A stretch of 64,000 nt of DNA from Paucilactobacillus vaccinostercus DSM 20634 (GTDB taxonomy: Bacteria; Bacillota; Bacilli; Lactobacillales; Lactobacillaceae). Shown here one piece after another: positions 15,210-24,671 of this stretch; position 1 is the first letter of the stretch, and the number at the start of each line of letters is the position of its first letter. A program made the translations under genes and the position numbers. Under the pieces are notes generated by a model, which saw only the letters and a program-made list of their open reading frames with translations, did no database searches and was not told where the DNA came from. The stretch covers positions 7,449 through 71,448 of the forward strand of contig NZ_AYYY01000063.1 in assembly GCF_001436295.1 (NCBI RefSeq), written 5' to 3'.

Positions 15210-16553
15210 GTGAAAGTAATTATTGTGGGGGCGACACACGCGGGCACGGTCGCTGCACTTCAAATATTGGCGCTAGATCCGACGGTTGACGTGACCGTTT
15301 ATGAACGTGGCAGTCGGCTGGCATTTATCGGGGCGGGCGTGCCCTTGTATCTCAGCCAGCAAGTAACGAAAATTGATGAACTCCTCAATATGGATGTGGC
15401 GACGCTCACGCACGCTGGGGCAACCATGCGGATGCAGCATGATGTCCTTAAAATTGATATGACGGCGAAGACAATTTTAGTGCAAAATTTAATCACAAAT
15501 GAACAGTTTGAGGATCATTATGACAAATTGGTGATGGCGACTGGATCTGCTGTGGTCGTGCCGCCACTCTACGGCGTTAATAATCATCGCGTATTAATGG
15601 TCAAGGATTATCAATCGACGAAAGATATTGCCGGTGCTGTTCAGCATGCACAGTCAATTGTGATTGCTGGGGGTGGCTATATTGGAGTAGAACTGGCCGA
15701 GGCCCTTTGCCAACGGCATGATATTACGCTTTACCACAGTGCGAGTTATTTATTAGATAACTACTACGATCGACCAATGGCGCGAAGCGTGCAAAAGTTA
15801 CTGACCCAACACGGGGTTCATGTATGTGTGAACGAACCCGTGAAAAGTTTTACCGAGACGCGCGATACGTTAACAGTGGTGTCGCGTAATTTACGAAAAG
15901 AATGCGATTTAGCAATTGTTTGTACAGGGTTTGTGCCGGTCTCTAATTTGGTCCAAGGACAGGTTGAGCTAGATCGGGGCGGGGCCATAATCACCAATAA
16001 ATATGGGCAAACATCGGATCCTAATGTTTATGTGGCTGGTGATGATAGAAATAGTCATCAAAACGCAACGGGGGAATTTCAGTATTTACCACAGGTGACA
16101 AATGCCATTCGGCAGGCCCAGATTGTTGCTTACCATATTTGTGGGACACCGATTGAGAGTCGTGGAACCCAAGGAACGACGGCGTTAAGCATCTTTAATC
16201 ATACCTATACGATGACTGGAATCACGGAGCATCGGGCCCGATTGTTAAAAATTCCAGCGAAAAGTATTACGTATCAAGGCTGGTATCGGCCGCAGTTTAT
16301 GACGAAGAATGCTCGAGTAACGGTCACGTTAATTTATCGCGCTGATAATTGGAAAATTCTCGGGGCCCAAATCAGGTGCCAGCACGATGTTACCCAGTCA
16401 ATTAATATTGTTTCACTTGCCATTCAAAATCAAAATACGATTGTGGATCTGGCCTTTACTGATATGTTCTTTCATCCACGGTACAACCAACCGGTGAATT
16501 ATGTCAAAATGGCGGCACAGCAGGCCCTTTTTTTAGAAACCGGGAAACAGTAG
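15210..16553 (+). CDS. NADH oxidase/peroxidase-family flavoprotein lacking the redox cysteine
   Basis: The protein has 447 residues from GTG 15210 (GGGAAG seven bases upstream; homologues start at this point). Seen are the FAD-binding GATHAGTVAAL, the NADH-binding IAGGGYIGVELAEAL, the second FAD motif VYVAGDD and the family C-terminal F-x-P-x-x-N-x-P-x-N. The usual S-x-x-S-C-G-x-x-L-Y segment, with its sulfenic-acid cysteine, reads FIGAGVPLYL, so the cysteine is replaced by alanine. Four-electron reduction of oxygen to water normally needs this cysteine. A peroxide-forming or electron-transfer role is possible. Its promoter region is divergent from the EAL gene. Confidence 0.85.
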   Translation: MKVIIVGATHAGTVAALQILALDPTVDVTVYERGSRLAFIGAGVPLYLSQQVTKIDELLNMDVATLTHAGATMRMQHDVLKIDMTAKTILVQNLITNEQFEDHYDKLVMATGSAVVVPPLYGVNNHRVLMVKDYQSTKDIAGAVQHAQSIVIAGGGYIGVELAEALCQRHDITLYHSASYLLDNYYDRPMARSVQKLLTQHGVHVCVNEPVKSFTETRDTLTVVSRNLRKECDLAIVCTGFVPVSNLVQGQVELDRGGAIITNKYGQTSDPNVYVAGDDRNSHQNATGEFQYLPQVTNAIRQAQIVAYHICGTPIESRGTQGTTALSIFNHTYTMTGITEHRARLLKIPAKSITYQGWYRPQFMTKNARVTVTLIYRADNWKILGAQIRCQHDVTQSINIVSLAIQNQNTIVDLAFTDMFFHPRYNQPVNYVKMAAQQALFLETGKQ

Positions 16554-16683
16554 AGAACCGTTAAAAAATTGGGAATTCTCGATAATTTTAACTGAAAATA
16601 CAGCGGTAGAAATGGTTTTGTTGTATCATTAAGGGAAATTAATAAATTACATCGTGAGCAAAGGTGCAGGAGGAAAGCAAAGC

Positions 16684-17466
16684 ATGAAAATTGGATTTAT
16701 TGGTGCCGGAGAGATGGGCCGTGCAATTATTAAGGGGCTCATTAATGCTAAACACGTGGCTAGTGAAAACATTTTGATTCATAGTGCCCACAAGACCAGT
16801 TATGAACCATTTGCGCAGCAGTATCATTTGAGTGCTTGTGCAACCAATCGGGATGTGGTCGTCAATAGTGATGTGGTTGTTTTAGCAGTGATTCCAGATT
16901 ACGCGGATGCAGTATTACGTGAAGTGAAAGCCGAACTAGCTGGGAAGACGTTAATTTCAATCGTCGGTGGCATGTCCATTGCCCATCTTGAGGAAGTTGG
17001 CGGGGCGCTGCCGATTTTACGATCATTACCGAACATTAATGTTGCCGGCAACGTCGGCATGACGGCGCTGGCTGCTAATGATGCGCTTAGCGGGGCGCGG
17101 TTGGAACAAGCAACGGCCCTATTTGAGGCAATTGGTGATGTGAGTTGGCAGGCCGAAGATAAATTTGCCATTTTTAGTGCGATTGCCGGAAGTGGGCCAG
17201 CCTACGTTGATTACTTTATCGATGCCCTCAGTCGCGCCGGAGTAAAGTATGGCCTTACAAAAAAGGACGCGACGAAGATTGCGGCCATGACCGTGCAGGG
17301 GTCTTCAGAAATGGTATTGCGTGCCACGGATGAAACACCAATGGACTTTGTGGATGCGGTTTGTTCCCCTGGTGGTAGTACGGTGGCCGGTTTGCTGGCA
17401 ATGGAAGAGGCCGGCTTAACGACAGCGGTGGTCAAAGGAATTGACGCCACGGTAAACAAAAATTAA
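16684..17466 (+). CDS. proC: pyrroline-5-carboxylate reductase
   Basis: The 260-residue enzyme catalyses the last step of proline synthesis, reducing pyrroline-5-carboxylate with NAD(P)H. The N-terminal Rossmann motif is IGFIGAGEMGRAI, and the C-terminal signature is around AICSPGG-type VDAVCSPGGSTVAGL. ATG 16684 is preferred because GGAGGAAAGCAAAGC precedes it. The frame runs further upstream. Confidence 0.93.
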   Translation: MKIGFIGAGEMGRAIIKGLINAKHVASENILIHSAHKTSYEPFAQQYHLSACATNRDVVVNSDVVVLAVIPDYADAVLREVKAELAGKTLISIVGGMSIAHLEEVGGALPILRSLPNINVAGNVGMTALAANDALSGARLEQATALFEAIGDVSWQAEDKFAIFSAIAGSGPAYVDYFIDALSRAGVKYGLTKKDATKIAAMTVQGSSEMVLRATDETPMDFVDAVCSPGGSTVAGLLAMEEAGLTTAVVKGIDATVNKN

Positions 17467-17500
17467 TTTAATTATTTAGACATATTAGGAGAGATCAAAG

Positions 17501-18634
17501 TTGAGTGTTGTTTTAAAGCATGCCAAGATTTACACAGGATTAGATGTTATCGATGATGGGTTTATTCGGTTTGACCAACAAATCGAAGCAGTGGGACCGA
17601 TGAGTGAATTTCGAGCTCAGGCTGGTGACCAAGTTGAATTTGTGAATGGTCGTGTCATTGTTCCGGGCTTTATCGATGTGCACACCCATGGTGGCTACGG
17701 GTTTGATACTATGGACGGGGATGCTGACCAGATTGATCAAATGGTGAACCGGATGATTCATGAAGGAATCACTAGTATTTTTCCAACCACGATGACGCAA
17801 TCAAATGAAAATATTGCCCATGCGATGGTCGGAGTGGCGCAGGCGGCTGAAAAGAATCCCGTCATTCAAGGCGTTCACTTGGAAGGTCCCTTTATTGCGG
17901 CAATTTATAAGGGTGCCCAACCTGGAAAGTATATTCAGGATCCTAACGTTGAGTTATTAGATGAATGGAATCGGCTATCTGGTAATCGGGTTAAACTGAT
18001 TACCTATGCGCCTGAAGATCATGGGGCACGGGAATTTGAAGACTATTGTCTTGCCCACGGGATTGTTCCATCGGTAGGCCATAGCAATGCTACGCGGGCA
18101 CAGATGTTGAGTAGTCGGGCAACCCACGTGACTCATCTGTACAACGCCCAGCGTGAATTTAAGCATCGTGAGCCTGGGGTAACCGGTCATGCAATGCTTG
18201 AAGACGATCTATACTGTGAATTAATCTGCGATGGTTTCCATATTGTTCCGGATATGATCAAGCTGGCCTTTGATCAAAAAGGACCACATAAAATTGATCT
18301 GGTGACGGACTCAATGCGGGCCAAGGGGATGCCAGAAGGTATTAGTGAATTGGGTGGTCAAAAGGTGATCGTCAAGGACAAACAGGCCCGGTTAGAATCA
18401 GGTAACCTCGCGGGGTCAGTACTGACTTTTGATGACGCCTTTAAGAACGCCATTCGTTTCACCGGCTGTTCGATTGCCCAGGCCGTGCTCATGTCGTCTG
18501 TGAACCAGGCAATTGAATTTGGACTAGACAGCAAAGGAACTCTCGAAATCGGGAAGGATGCTGATCTGAACGTATTTGATGGGGATCTAGAGTTGCAACG
18601 GGTTTACAGCTATGGTCGGCGATTTGATAATTAA
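17501..18634 (+). CDS. nagA: N-acetylglucosamine-6-phosphate deacetylase
   Basis: The 377-residue amidohydrolase removes acetyl from GlcNAc-6-phosphate during aminosugar and cell-wall recycling. Metal and substrate motifs are VDVHTHGGYGFDTMDG, HLEGPF, VGHSNAT, THLYNAQ and LVTDSM with the catalytic Asp. The start is TTG after TAGGAGAG. The GntR regulator follows after 40 bases, the arrangement of nag operons. Confidence 0.95.
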   Translation: MSVVLKHAKIYTGLDVIDDGFIRFDQQIEAVGPMSEFRAQAGDQVEFVNGRVIVPGFIDVHTHGGYGFDTMDGDADQIDQMVNRMIHEGITSIFPTTMTQSNENIAHAMVGVAQAAEKNPVIQGVHLEGPFIAAIYKGAQPGKYIQDPNVELLDEWNRLSGNRVKLITYAPEDHGAREFEDYCLAHGIVPSVGHSNATRAQMLSSRATHVTHLYNAQREFKHREPGVTGHAMLEDDLYCELICDGFHIVPDMIKLAFDQKGPHKIDLVTDSMRAKGMPEGISELGGQKVIVKDKQARLESGNLAGSVLTFDDAFKNAIRFTGCSIAQAVLMSSVNQAIEFGLDSKGTLEIGKDADLNVFDGDLELQRVYSYGRRFDN

Positions 18635-18674
18635 GATAAAGTAGACATGTTTGGTTGACGAAGGGAGCGGCGTG

Positions 18675-19376
18675 ATGGCATCACCAGTTTATATTCAAAT
18701 CCATAATCAAATAAAACAAGATGTTGAAAATGGCAAATGGCAGGTGGGACAACGAATTCCTGCTGAACGTGAGCTGGCCGAATTGTTCAAGGTTAGCCGA
18801 ATGACGCTACGTCAGGCAATTCAAACATTGGTGGATGATGGTATTTTGGAGCGGCACGTTGGGTCGGGCACGTTTGTGGCTAACCGAAAGGTCCAGGAAA
18901 AAATGTCCGGGGTCACCAGTTTTACCGAGCTTATGAAGGCAGCCGGCAAAACGCCGTCGAGTAAGACCATTTCTTACCATATTACGACACCATCGCAAAG
19001 TGAAATTGAGCGATTGCAGTTGTCTAAAGATACGAAGGTACTCAGAATGGAACGGGTGCGCTACGGAAGTGGCATCCCCATCTGTTTTGAGGTGACGGCA
19101 GTACCTGCAGATTTAATCGCTGATTTTAGTAAGGAAGAAGTCACGAGTTCTTTTTATAAAACACTGGAAGAAAAAGCCGGGCTGAATCCTGGTCGGGCAA
19201 TTCAAACGGTGTCGGCAATGTCAGCGTCCGAAAAGATTGCTGAATATCTGAATGTTCGCCGGGGGGAAGCCTTGCTTCGGCTACGGCAGATTTCGTACTT
19301 GCAAAATGGCCGACCGTTTGAATACACCCACACACAGTACGTGGGTAGTCGCTTTGAATTTGTGCTAGAAAAGTAA
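18675..19376 (+). CDS. GntR/HutC-family regulator, NagR-like
   Basis: The protein has 233 residues from ATG 18675 (AGGGAGCGGCGTG upstream). The N-terminal winged helix (PVYIQIHNQIKQDVENGKW, RIPAERELAELFKVSRMTLRQAI, GSGTFVA) is followed by a UTRA effector domain from about residue 90. Its place behind nagA suggests it senses an aminosugar phosphate and controls nagA. The operator was not located with confidence. Confidence 0.9.
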   Translation: MASPVYIQIHNQIKQDVENGKWQVGQRIPAERELAELFKVSRMTLRQAIQTLVDDGILERHVGSGTFVANRKVQEKMSGVTSFTELMKAAGKTPSSKTISYHITTPSQSEIERLQLSKDTKVLRMERVRYGSGIPICFEVTAVPADLIADFSKEEVTSSFYKTLEEKAGLNPGRAIQTVSAMSASEKIAEYLNVRRGEALLRLRQISYLQNGRPFEYTHTQYVGSRFEFVLEK

Positions 19377-19396
19377 ACGAATAGGGGAGAAAGACA

Positions 19397-20863
19397 TTGA
19401 CATACCAGTTCCCAGACGATAGCTTAACGCTTCATACGGATGCCTACGAGCTTAGTATGATGCAGACATATTGGCAGAAGGGATTAGCCAATCGCCGGGC
19501 AGTTTTTGAATTATATTTTCGGGAGATGCCATTTGGCAACGGTTATGCAATTTTTGCCGGGTTGGAACGTGTTATTCAATACGTGGAACAACTTAAATTT
19601 TCGGATGCCGACATTGCTTATTTAAAGCAAACCGGTCAGTTTGATGATGGTTTCCTGGATTATTTACGTAACTTCCAGTTTGAAGGGGCAATCAATAGTG
19701 CAGTGGAAGGTGAGTTGGTTTTCAACAACGAGCCGATGATGCAAGTTGATGCACCATTGATTGTGGGCCAACTATTGGAGACGGCCCTCCTTAATATTGT
19801 GAACTACCAGACGCTAATTGCGACTAAGGCAGCGCGAATCAAGTCCGTTGTGGGGGATGACCCCGTGTTGGAATTTGGTACGCGCCGAGCACAGGAGATG
19901 GATGCGGCCGTGTGGGGGACCCGGGCGGCATACATTGGTGGATTTGATGCCACGAGTAACGTGCGAGCGGGTAAGCTATTTGGTATTCCGATTAGTGGTA
20001 CCCATGCCCACGCGTTGGTTCAGGCCTACATGAACGATTACGATGCTTTCAAGGCCTACGCACAAACGCACCGGGACTGCGTCTTTCTTGTAGATACATT
20101 TGATACTCTCAAAAGTGGGGTTCCCAATGCGATCCGCGTCGCCAAAGAAATGGGCGATCAGATTAATTTTCAGGGAGTTCGAATCGATAGCGGTGACATG
20201 GCATATATCTCTAAACGGGTGCGTGAAATGCTTGATGAAGCTGGATTCCCGAACGCGAAGATCTATGCTTCAAACGATCTCGATGAAAAGACGATTATGA
20301 ACCTCAAGATGCAAAAGGCAAAGATTGATGTCTGGGGTGTCGGAACAAAACTGATCACCGCGTACGATCAGCCAGCGTTGGGAGCCGTGTATAAACTGGT
20401 TTCGTTTGAAGATGCTAACGGTCAGATGGTCGATACGATTAAGGTTTCCAGTAACGCTGTCAAGGTTTCAACACCAGGCAAAAAGCAGGTATGGCGAATT
20501 ACTGATAAAGCTGATGGTAAATCGGAAGGCGACTACATTACGCTCCTTGACGAGGATCCCCGGCAAGAGAAAGATCTCTATATGTTTAACCCAGACTACA
20601 CGTACATTAATAAGACGGTGGTCAACTTTGAGGCACGGCCGGTATTACAGCCAATTTATGCACAGGGGAAATTGGTGTATAAAGTGCCAACGCTGACCGA
20701 AATTCGTGAATCGTCTAAGCAACATTTAGATCGTCTTTGGGATGAATATAAGCGTGATTTGAATCCACAAATCTATCCTGTCGATCTCTCACAAGCTTGT
20801 TATGATAATAAGATGACGATTTTACATCGGGTTCGCAATTACGTTAACCAACTGAAATTTTAA
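19397..20863 (+). CDS. pncB: nicotinate phosphoribosyltransferase
   Basis: The 488-residue enzyme makes nicotinate mononucleotide from nicotinate and PRPP, the entry step of NAD salvage. The family segments include TDAYELSMMQTYW near the N terminus, EFGTRRAQ, and GVRIDSGDMAYISK with phosphoribosyl-binding residues. The start is TTG after GGGGAGAAAG. It lies 12 bases before nadE, so the two NAD genes are coupled. Confidence 0.95.
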   Translation: MTYQFPDDSLTLHTDAYELSMMQTYWQKGLANRRAVFELYFREMPFGNGYAIFAGLERVIQYVEQLKFSDADIAYLKQTGQFDDGFLDYLRNFQFEGAINSAVEGELVFNNEPMMQVDAPLIVGQLLETALLNIVNYQTLIATKAARIKSVVGDDPVLEFGTRRAQEMDAAVWGTRAAYIGGFDATSNVRAGKLFGIPISGTHAHALVQAYMNDYDAFKAYAQTHRDCVFLVDTFDTLKSGVPNAIRVAKEMGDQINFQGVRIDSGDMAYISKRVREMLDEAGFPNAKIYASNDLDEKTIMNLKMQKAKIDVWGVGTKLITAYDQPALGAVYKLVSFEDANGQMVDTIKVSSNAVKVSTPGKKQVWRITDKADGKSEGDYITLLDEDPRQEKDLYMFNPDYTYINKTVVNFEARPVLQPIYAQGKLVYKVPTLTEIRESSKQHLDRLWDEYKRDLNPQIYPVDLSQACYDNKMTILHRVRNYVNQLKF

Positions 20864-20875
20864 GGAGGACGAACT

Positions 20876-21700
20876 ATGCGACCATTACAACAAACGATTA
20901 TTAAGGCATTAAAGGTGCAACCAACGATTGATGTGCAGGCAGAAATTGACCGAAGTGTGACGTTTATGCAGGATTACTTGCGTAAAACGGGTCTCAAAAC
21001 GTTGGTACTGGGAATTTCTGGTGGACAAGACTCAACCCTAGCTGGAAAGCTAGCACAGTTGGCAGCGACGGGGCTCCGAGAACAAACTGGAGACGAAGCG
21101 TATCAGTTTATTGCGGTGCGATTACCATATGGCAATCAAGCAGATGAATCAGATGCGATGCAAGCCATTGCGTTTATGAATGCTGACCAGGTGATGCGGG
21201 TAGACATTAAGCCAGCTGCCGATGCGATGGTGACCGCCTTAGAAGCTAATCAAGTAACCGTTAGCGATTTTAACAAGGGCAACATTAAGGCACGTCAACG
21301 GATGATTGCTCAGTATGGCATTGCTGGGCAAACGCGGGGCGCAGTGGTAGGAACAGACCACGCAGCGGAAGCTGTGACCGGATTTTACACGAAGTTTGGT
21401 GACGGTGGTGCCGATATCACGCCTCTTTGGCGACTGAATAAGCGCCAAGGGCGGCAATTACTGCAAGCTTTACAAGCACCCGAAAATCTGTATATCAAGG
21501 TCCCAACTGCTGACTTGGAAGACGATCGTCCAGCACTGCCCGATGAAGTCGCACTCGGCGTTAAGTATGATCAAATCGATGATTATTTAGAAGGACGCGA
21601 AATTGACGAGCAGGCAGCACAAAAAATTGAAGCGTGGTATACAAGAACGCAACATAAACGTCACTTACCGATCAGTGTTTACGATGAGTGGTGGCAATAG
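20876..21700 (+). CDS. nadE: NH3-dependent NAD synthetase
   Basis: The 274-residue enzyme amidates deamido-NAD using ATP and ammonia. The PP-loop is [15 protein letters not shown], and [26 protein letters not shown] and [10 protein letters not shown] are conserved. There is no glutaminase domain, so it depends on free ammonia. AAGGAGG precedes the ATG. Confidence 0.97.
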   Translation: MRPLQQTIIKALKVQPTIDVQAEIDRSVTFMQDYLRKTGLKTLVLGISGGQDSTLAGKLAQLAATGLREQTGDEAYQFIAVRLPYGNQADESDAMQAIAFMNADQVMRVDIKPAADAMVTALEANQVTVSDFNKGNIKARQRMIAQYGIAGQTRGAVVGTDHAAEAVTGFYTKFGDGGADITPLWRLNKRQGRQLLQALQAPENLYIKVPTADLEDDRPALPDEVALGVKYDQIDDYLEGREIDEQAAQKIEAWYTRTQHKRHLPISVYDEWWQ

Positions 21701-21711
21701 AACTTAAACGT

Positions 21712-21742
21712 GCGGAGCATTTTTCAACGAGAAATGCTCCGC
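21712..21742 (+). terminator. hairpin between nadE and tex
   Basis: GCGGAGCATTT and AAATGCTCCGC form an 11-bp perfect stem with a 9-base loop. No T run follows, so it may be an RNA-processing or weak termination signal rather than a full terminator. Confidence 0.45.
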
Positions 21743-21775
21743 CGGTGTGTTTAAATAGGTAGGAGAATTTAGGTC

Positions 21776-23965
21776 ATGGAAGAACAATTAGTGAAGTTAG
21801 TTAAGCACCAACTAAATGATATTTCAAATCATCAAGTGAATGCAGTACTTGATCTATTAGATCAGGGCAATACGATTCCGTTTATTGCCCGGTATCGTAA
21901 AGAGGCCACCGGTAGTTTGGATGAAGTCCAAATTTTAGCTATCCAAAATGAATATAAACGGGTGACGACGTTACAAGATCGTAAACAGGCCGTTTTAAAT
22001 AGCATTGCCGAACAGGGAAAACTATCTGAAAAACTAAAGGCACAAATTACACAGGCTGACAAGATTCAAGACGTTGAAGATCTGTACTTACCCTATAAGC
22101 AAAAACGGCAGACAAAGGCGATGATTGCCAAGCAACGTGGGCTTGAACCGTTAGCTGCGTGGTTAATGGCATTTAAGCCGGGTAACCTAACGGCTCAGGC
22201 CAGTCAATACGTAGCACCCGAAAAGGAAGTTGTCACTGCCCAAGATGCATTGGACGGCGCTCATGAAATTTTGGCCGAAACGTTTAGTGAAGTGGCCACC
22301 ATTCGTAACTGGGTTCGTAATTTCACGATGCAGCACGGTAAGCTGGTAACCAGCGTCAAGAAAAAGGGTCAGGAACAGGACGAAATGGGGGTTTATGAGC
22401 AGTACTATGAATTTGAAGAACAGCTGGCAAAACTGTCCTCATATCAAGTCCTCGCAATTAACCGTGGCGAAAAAGAAAAGGTTTTGAACGTCAAAATTCA
22501 AATTGACGAAACGCCAATTTTGAACTACTTACGGTTCCGGTTGATTGGACATCGGGCACAGGGAGCGGCCGTGTCCTTTGTGCAGGCGGCCTACGAGGAC
22601 GCCTATAAACGATTTATTGGGCCTTCAATCGAACGAGAATTACGACATACGCTCACTCAGGATGCGCAAGAAAAGGCCATTGAGGTGTTTGGTGAAAATC
22701 TGTATCACTTATTAATGCAGGCGCCAATGAAGGGCAAAGTGGTGCTAGGATTTGATCCTGCCTACCGCACGGGCTGTAAATTGGCCGTTATTGATCAAAA
22801 CGGTAAGTTTTTAGATAAGGCGGTGATTTATCCTCATAAGCCTGCACCACAGAAAAAACGGGATGCGGCACAGGGTGAGTTGAAACAATTAATTGAGCGT
22901 TATCAGGTGGAAATGATTGCGATTGGAAACGGGACTGCGAGTCGTGAATCCGAGCAATTTGTGGCGGAGACACTCGGACAAATTCAGCGACCGGTCTACT
23001 ATGTGATCGTCAATGAAGCGGGGGCTTCGGTTTATTCGGCGAGTCAGGAAGCTCGTGATGAATTCCCTGACTTACACGTTGAACAACGGAGTGCGATCAG
23101 TATTGGGCGCCGCCTGCAAGATCCGTTAGCCGAATTGGTTAAAATTAATCCAGAGTCTGTCGGGGTGGGTCAATACCAACATGATCTACCAGCCAAGGAT
23201 TTAAGTCAGGAGCTAGACGCGGTCGTTGAACGGGCGGTCAACCAAGTCGGGGTGAACTTGAATACTGCCAGTTATCAGCTTTTGACCCATATTTCGGGAC
23301 TTTCCAAGACAATCGCGGTAAATATCGTGAAGTATCGGGATGAAAACGGCCGTTATGAATCTCGTGCACAACTGAAAAAGGTCCCTCGTCTCGGACCTAA
23401 GGCATATGAACAAGCAGTGGGATTCTTACGCATTATCGACGGTAAGAATCCGCTAGATAATACAGATGTCCATCCAGAAAGTTATAGTGCTGCTAAGCAA
23501 ATGATGCAGATGGCGGACGTCCAACCAGATCGTTTGGGGCAGCCATCTGAGAGTCAAAAAATCAAGGCACTTGATAGTGTCCAATTGATGACGGCGACTG
23601 GATTGGGAAAAGAAACTTTGATGGATATTAAGGCGAGTTTACAGGCCCCAGGTCGGGACCTTCGTGATGACATGCCGGCACCGCTACTGCGGCAGGATGT
23701 CTTGACGATTGAAGATTTAAAAACTGGTATGCAACTGGAAGGCACCGTGCGTAACGTGGTCGATTTTGGGGCGTTTGTTGATATTGGCGTGAAGCATGAC
23801 GGCTTGGTGCACGTCTCGAAACTAAGTCAAAAATTCGTTTCTGACCCAAGCAAAGTGGTGGCCGTAGGGGATATCGTTGAGGTATGGGTGGAATCCGTTG
23901 ACCTTGATCGGCAACGAATTCAGCTAACGATGGTGGCACCTAAGAAACCGGTTGGAAATGACTAA
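21776..23965 (+). CDS. tex: Tex-family RNA-binding transcription accessory protein
   Basis: The protein has 729 residues with the Tex domain order: an N-terminal helical domain (TIPFIARYRKEATGSLDE), a YqgF-like RNase H fold (VLGFDPAYRTGCKLAVID, AIGNGTASRESE), helix-hairpin-helix (LLTHISGLSKTIAVNIVKYRDENG), and a C-terminal S1 domain (GMQLEGTVRNVVDFGAFVDIGVKHDGLVHVS, positions about 650-715). It binds nucleic acid and influences transcription. It overlaps sprT by 8 bases. Confidence 0.96.
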   Translation: MEEQLVKLVKHQLNDISNHQVNAVLDLLDQGNTIPFIARYRKEATGSLDEVQILAIQNEYKRVTTLQDRKQAVLNSIAEQGKLSEKLKAQITQADKIQDVEDLYLPYKQKRQTKAMIAKQRGLEPLAAWLMAFKPGNLTAQASQYVAPEKEVVTAQDALDGAHEILAETFSEVATIRNWVRNFTMQHGKLVTSVKKKGQEQDEMGVYEQYYEFEEQLAKLSSYQVLAINRGEKEKVLNVKIQIDETPILNYLRFRLIGHRAQGAAVSFVQAAYEDAYKRFIGPSIERELRHTLTQDAQEKAIEVFGENLYHLLMQAPMKGKVVLGFDPAYRTGCKLAVIDQNGKFLDKAVIYPHKPAPQKKRDAAQGELKQLIERYQVEMIAIGNGTASRESEQFVAETLGQIQRPVYYVIVNEAGASVYSASQEARDEFPDLHVEQRSAISIGRRLQDPLAELVKINPESVGVGQYQHDLPAKDLSQELDAVVERAVNQVGVNLNTASYQLLTHISGLSKTIAVNIVKYRDENGRYESRAQLKKVPRLGPKAYEQAVGFLRIIDGKNPLDNTDVHPESYSAAKQMMQMADVQPDRLGQPSESQKIKALDSVQLMTATGLGKETLMDIKASLQAPGRDLRDDMPAPLLRQDVLTIEDLKTGMQLEGTVRNVVDFGAFVDIGVKHDGLVHVSKLSQKFVSDPSKVVAVGDIVEVWVESVDLDRQRIQLTMVAPKKPVGND

Positions 23966-24407
23966 CGAAGAGTTAGAGAAACGAACAAAACAATGGTCAC
24001 AACAGTATTTTCATCGTCCCTTTAGTCATCAAATATTTTTTAATCGGCGGTTAAAAACGACGGGTGGACGCTATCATTTAGCGGACCACCACATTGACAT
24101 TAATCCCTTGATGTTGAATCAGTTCGACGAAGAAAATTTAAAAAAAGTGGTTTTGCACGAGCTGTGCCATTACCATTTACACCTCATGGGGGCTGATTAC
24201 CATCATCGAAGTGCCGCTTTCAAACAGTTGTTGCAACAAGTCGGTGGGTTACGATATGCACCACCAGTGGCAACAGTACAACGACATGTGATTTATGAGT
24301 GTCAAAACTGTCATATGCGGTTTACACGAAGCCGTCATTTGAACACTAAGCGTTATGTTTGTGGCCGTTGTGGTGGAAAATTAACAGAAATTAACATTGA
24401 TTTGTAA
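23958..24407 (+). CDS. SprT-like zinc metalloprotease-type protein
   Basis: The protein has 149 residues from ATG 23958. The zinc motif is H-E-L-C-H-Y-H (VVLHELCHYHLHLMGADYH), and a C-terminal zinc ribbon C-Q-N-C and C-G-R-C follows. This matches the bacterial SprT-like family found next to tex in lactobacilli. The substrate is unknown. Confidence 0.92.
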   Translation: MTNEELEKRTKQWSQQYFHRPFSHQIFFNRRLKTTGGRYHLADHHIDINPLMLNQFDEENLKKVVLHELCHYHLHLMGADYHHRSAAFKQLLQQVGGLRYAPPVATVQRHVIYECQNCHMRFTRSRHLNTKRYVCGRCGGKLTEINIDL

Positions 24408-24414
24408 AATAGGC

Positions 24415-24443
24415 TTGTCAAGTAACGAATAATTTGCTATGAT
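24415..24443 (+). promoter_or_regulatory. promoter of tRNA-Leu
   Basis: TTGTCA and TATGAT are separated by 17 bases, and transcription would start just before the tRNA 5' end. Confidence 0.8.
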
Positions 24444-24456
24444 ATTATTCGTTGAT

Positions 24457-24542
24457 GCGGCGGTGGCGGAACTGGCAGACGCGCAAGATTAAGGATCTTG
24501 TGGTCAATTATGACCGTGGAGGTTCAAGTCCTCTTCGCCGCA
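24457..24542 (+). tRNA. tRNA-Leu(AAG)
   Basis: This class II tRNA has 86 bases. The acceptor is GCGGCGG with TCGCCGC plus discriminator A. The anticodon stem CAAGA/TCTTG encloses loop TTAAGGA, giving anticodon AAG. It has a long variable arm and T arm GGAGG-TTCAAGT-CCTCT. CCA is not encoded. The A at position 34 would need deamination to inosine to read CUC as well as CUU; tadA is encoded at 55838. Confidence 0.93.
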
Positions 24543-24551
24543 TACTTACTG

Positions 24552-24584
24552 AAGGGTTTGGTGATTTCACCAGACTCTTTTTTA
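24552..24584 (+). terminator. tRNA-Leu terminator
   Basis: The arms AGGGTTTGGTG and CACCAGACTCT form a stem with a 4-base loop, followed by T residues. Confidence 0.85.
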
Positions 24585-24671
24585 ATGCTTTTTTAAATGT
24601 TATTTGCTAGTATTTTGATGATCACTCGGCTAAAATAGGGTGGTTTAATTCACGAGAAAGTAGGGAATACG

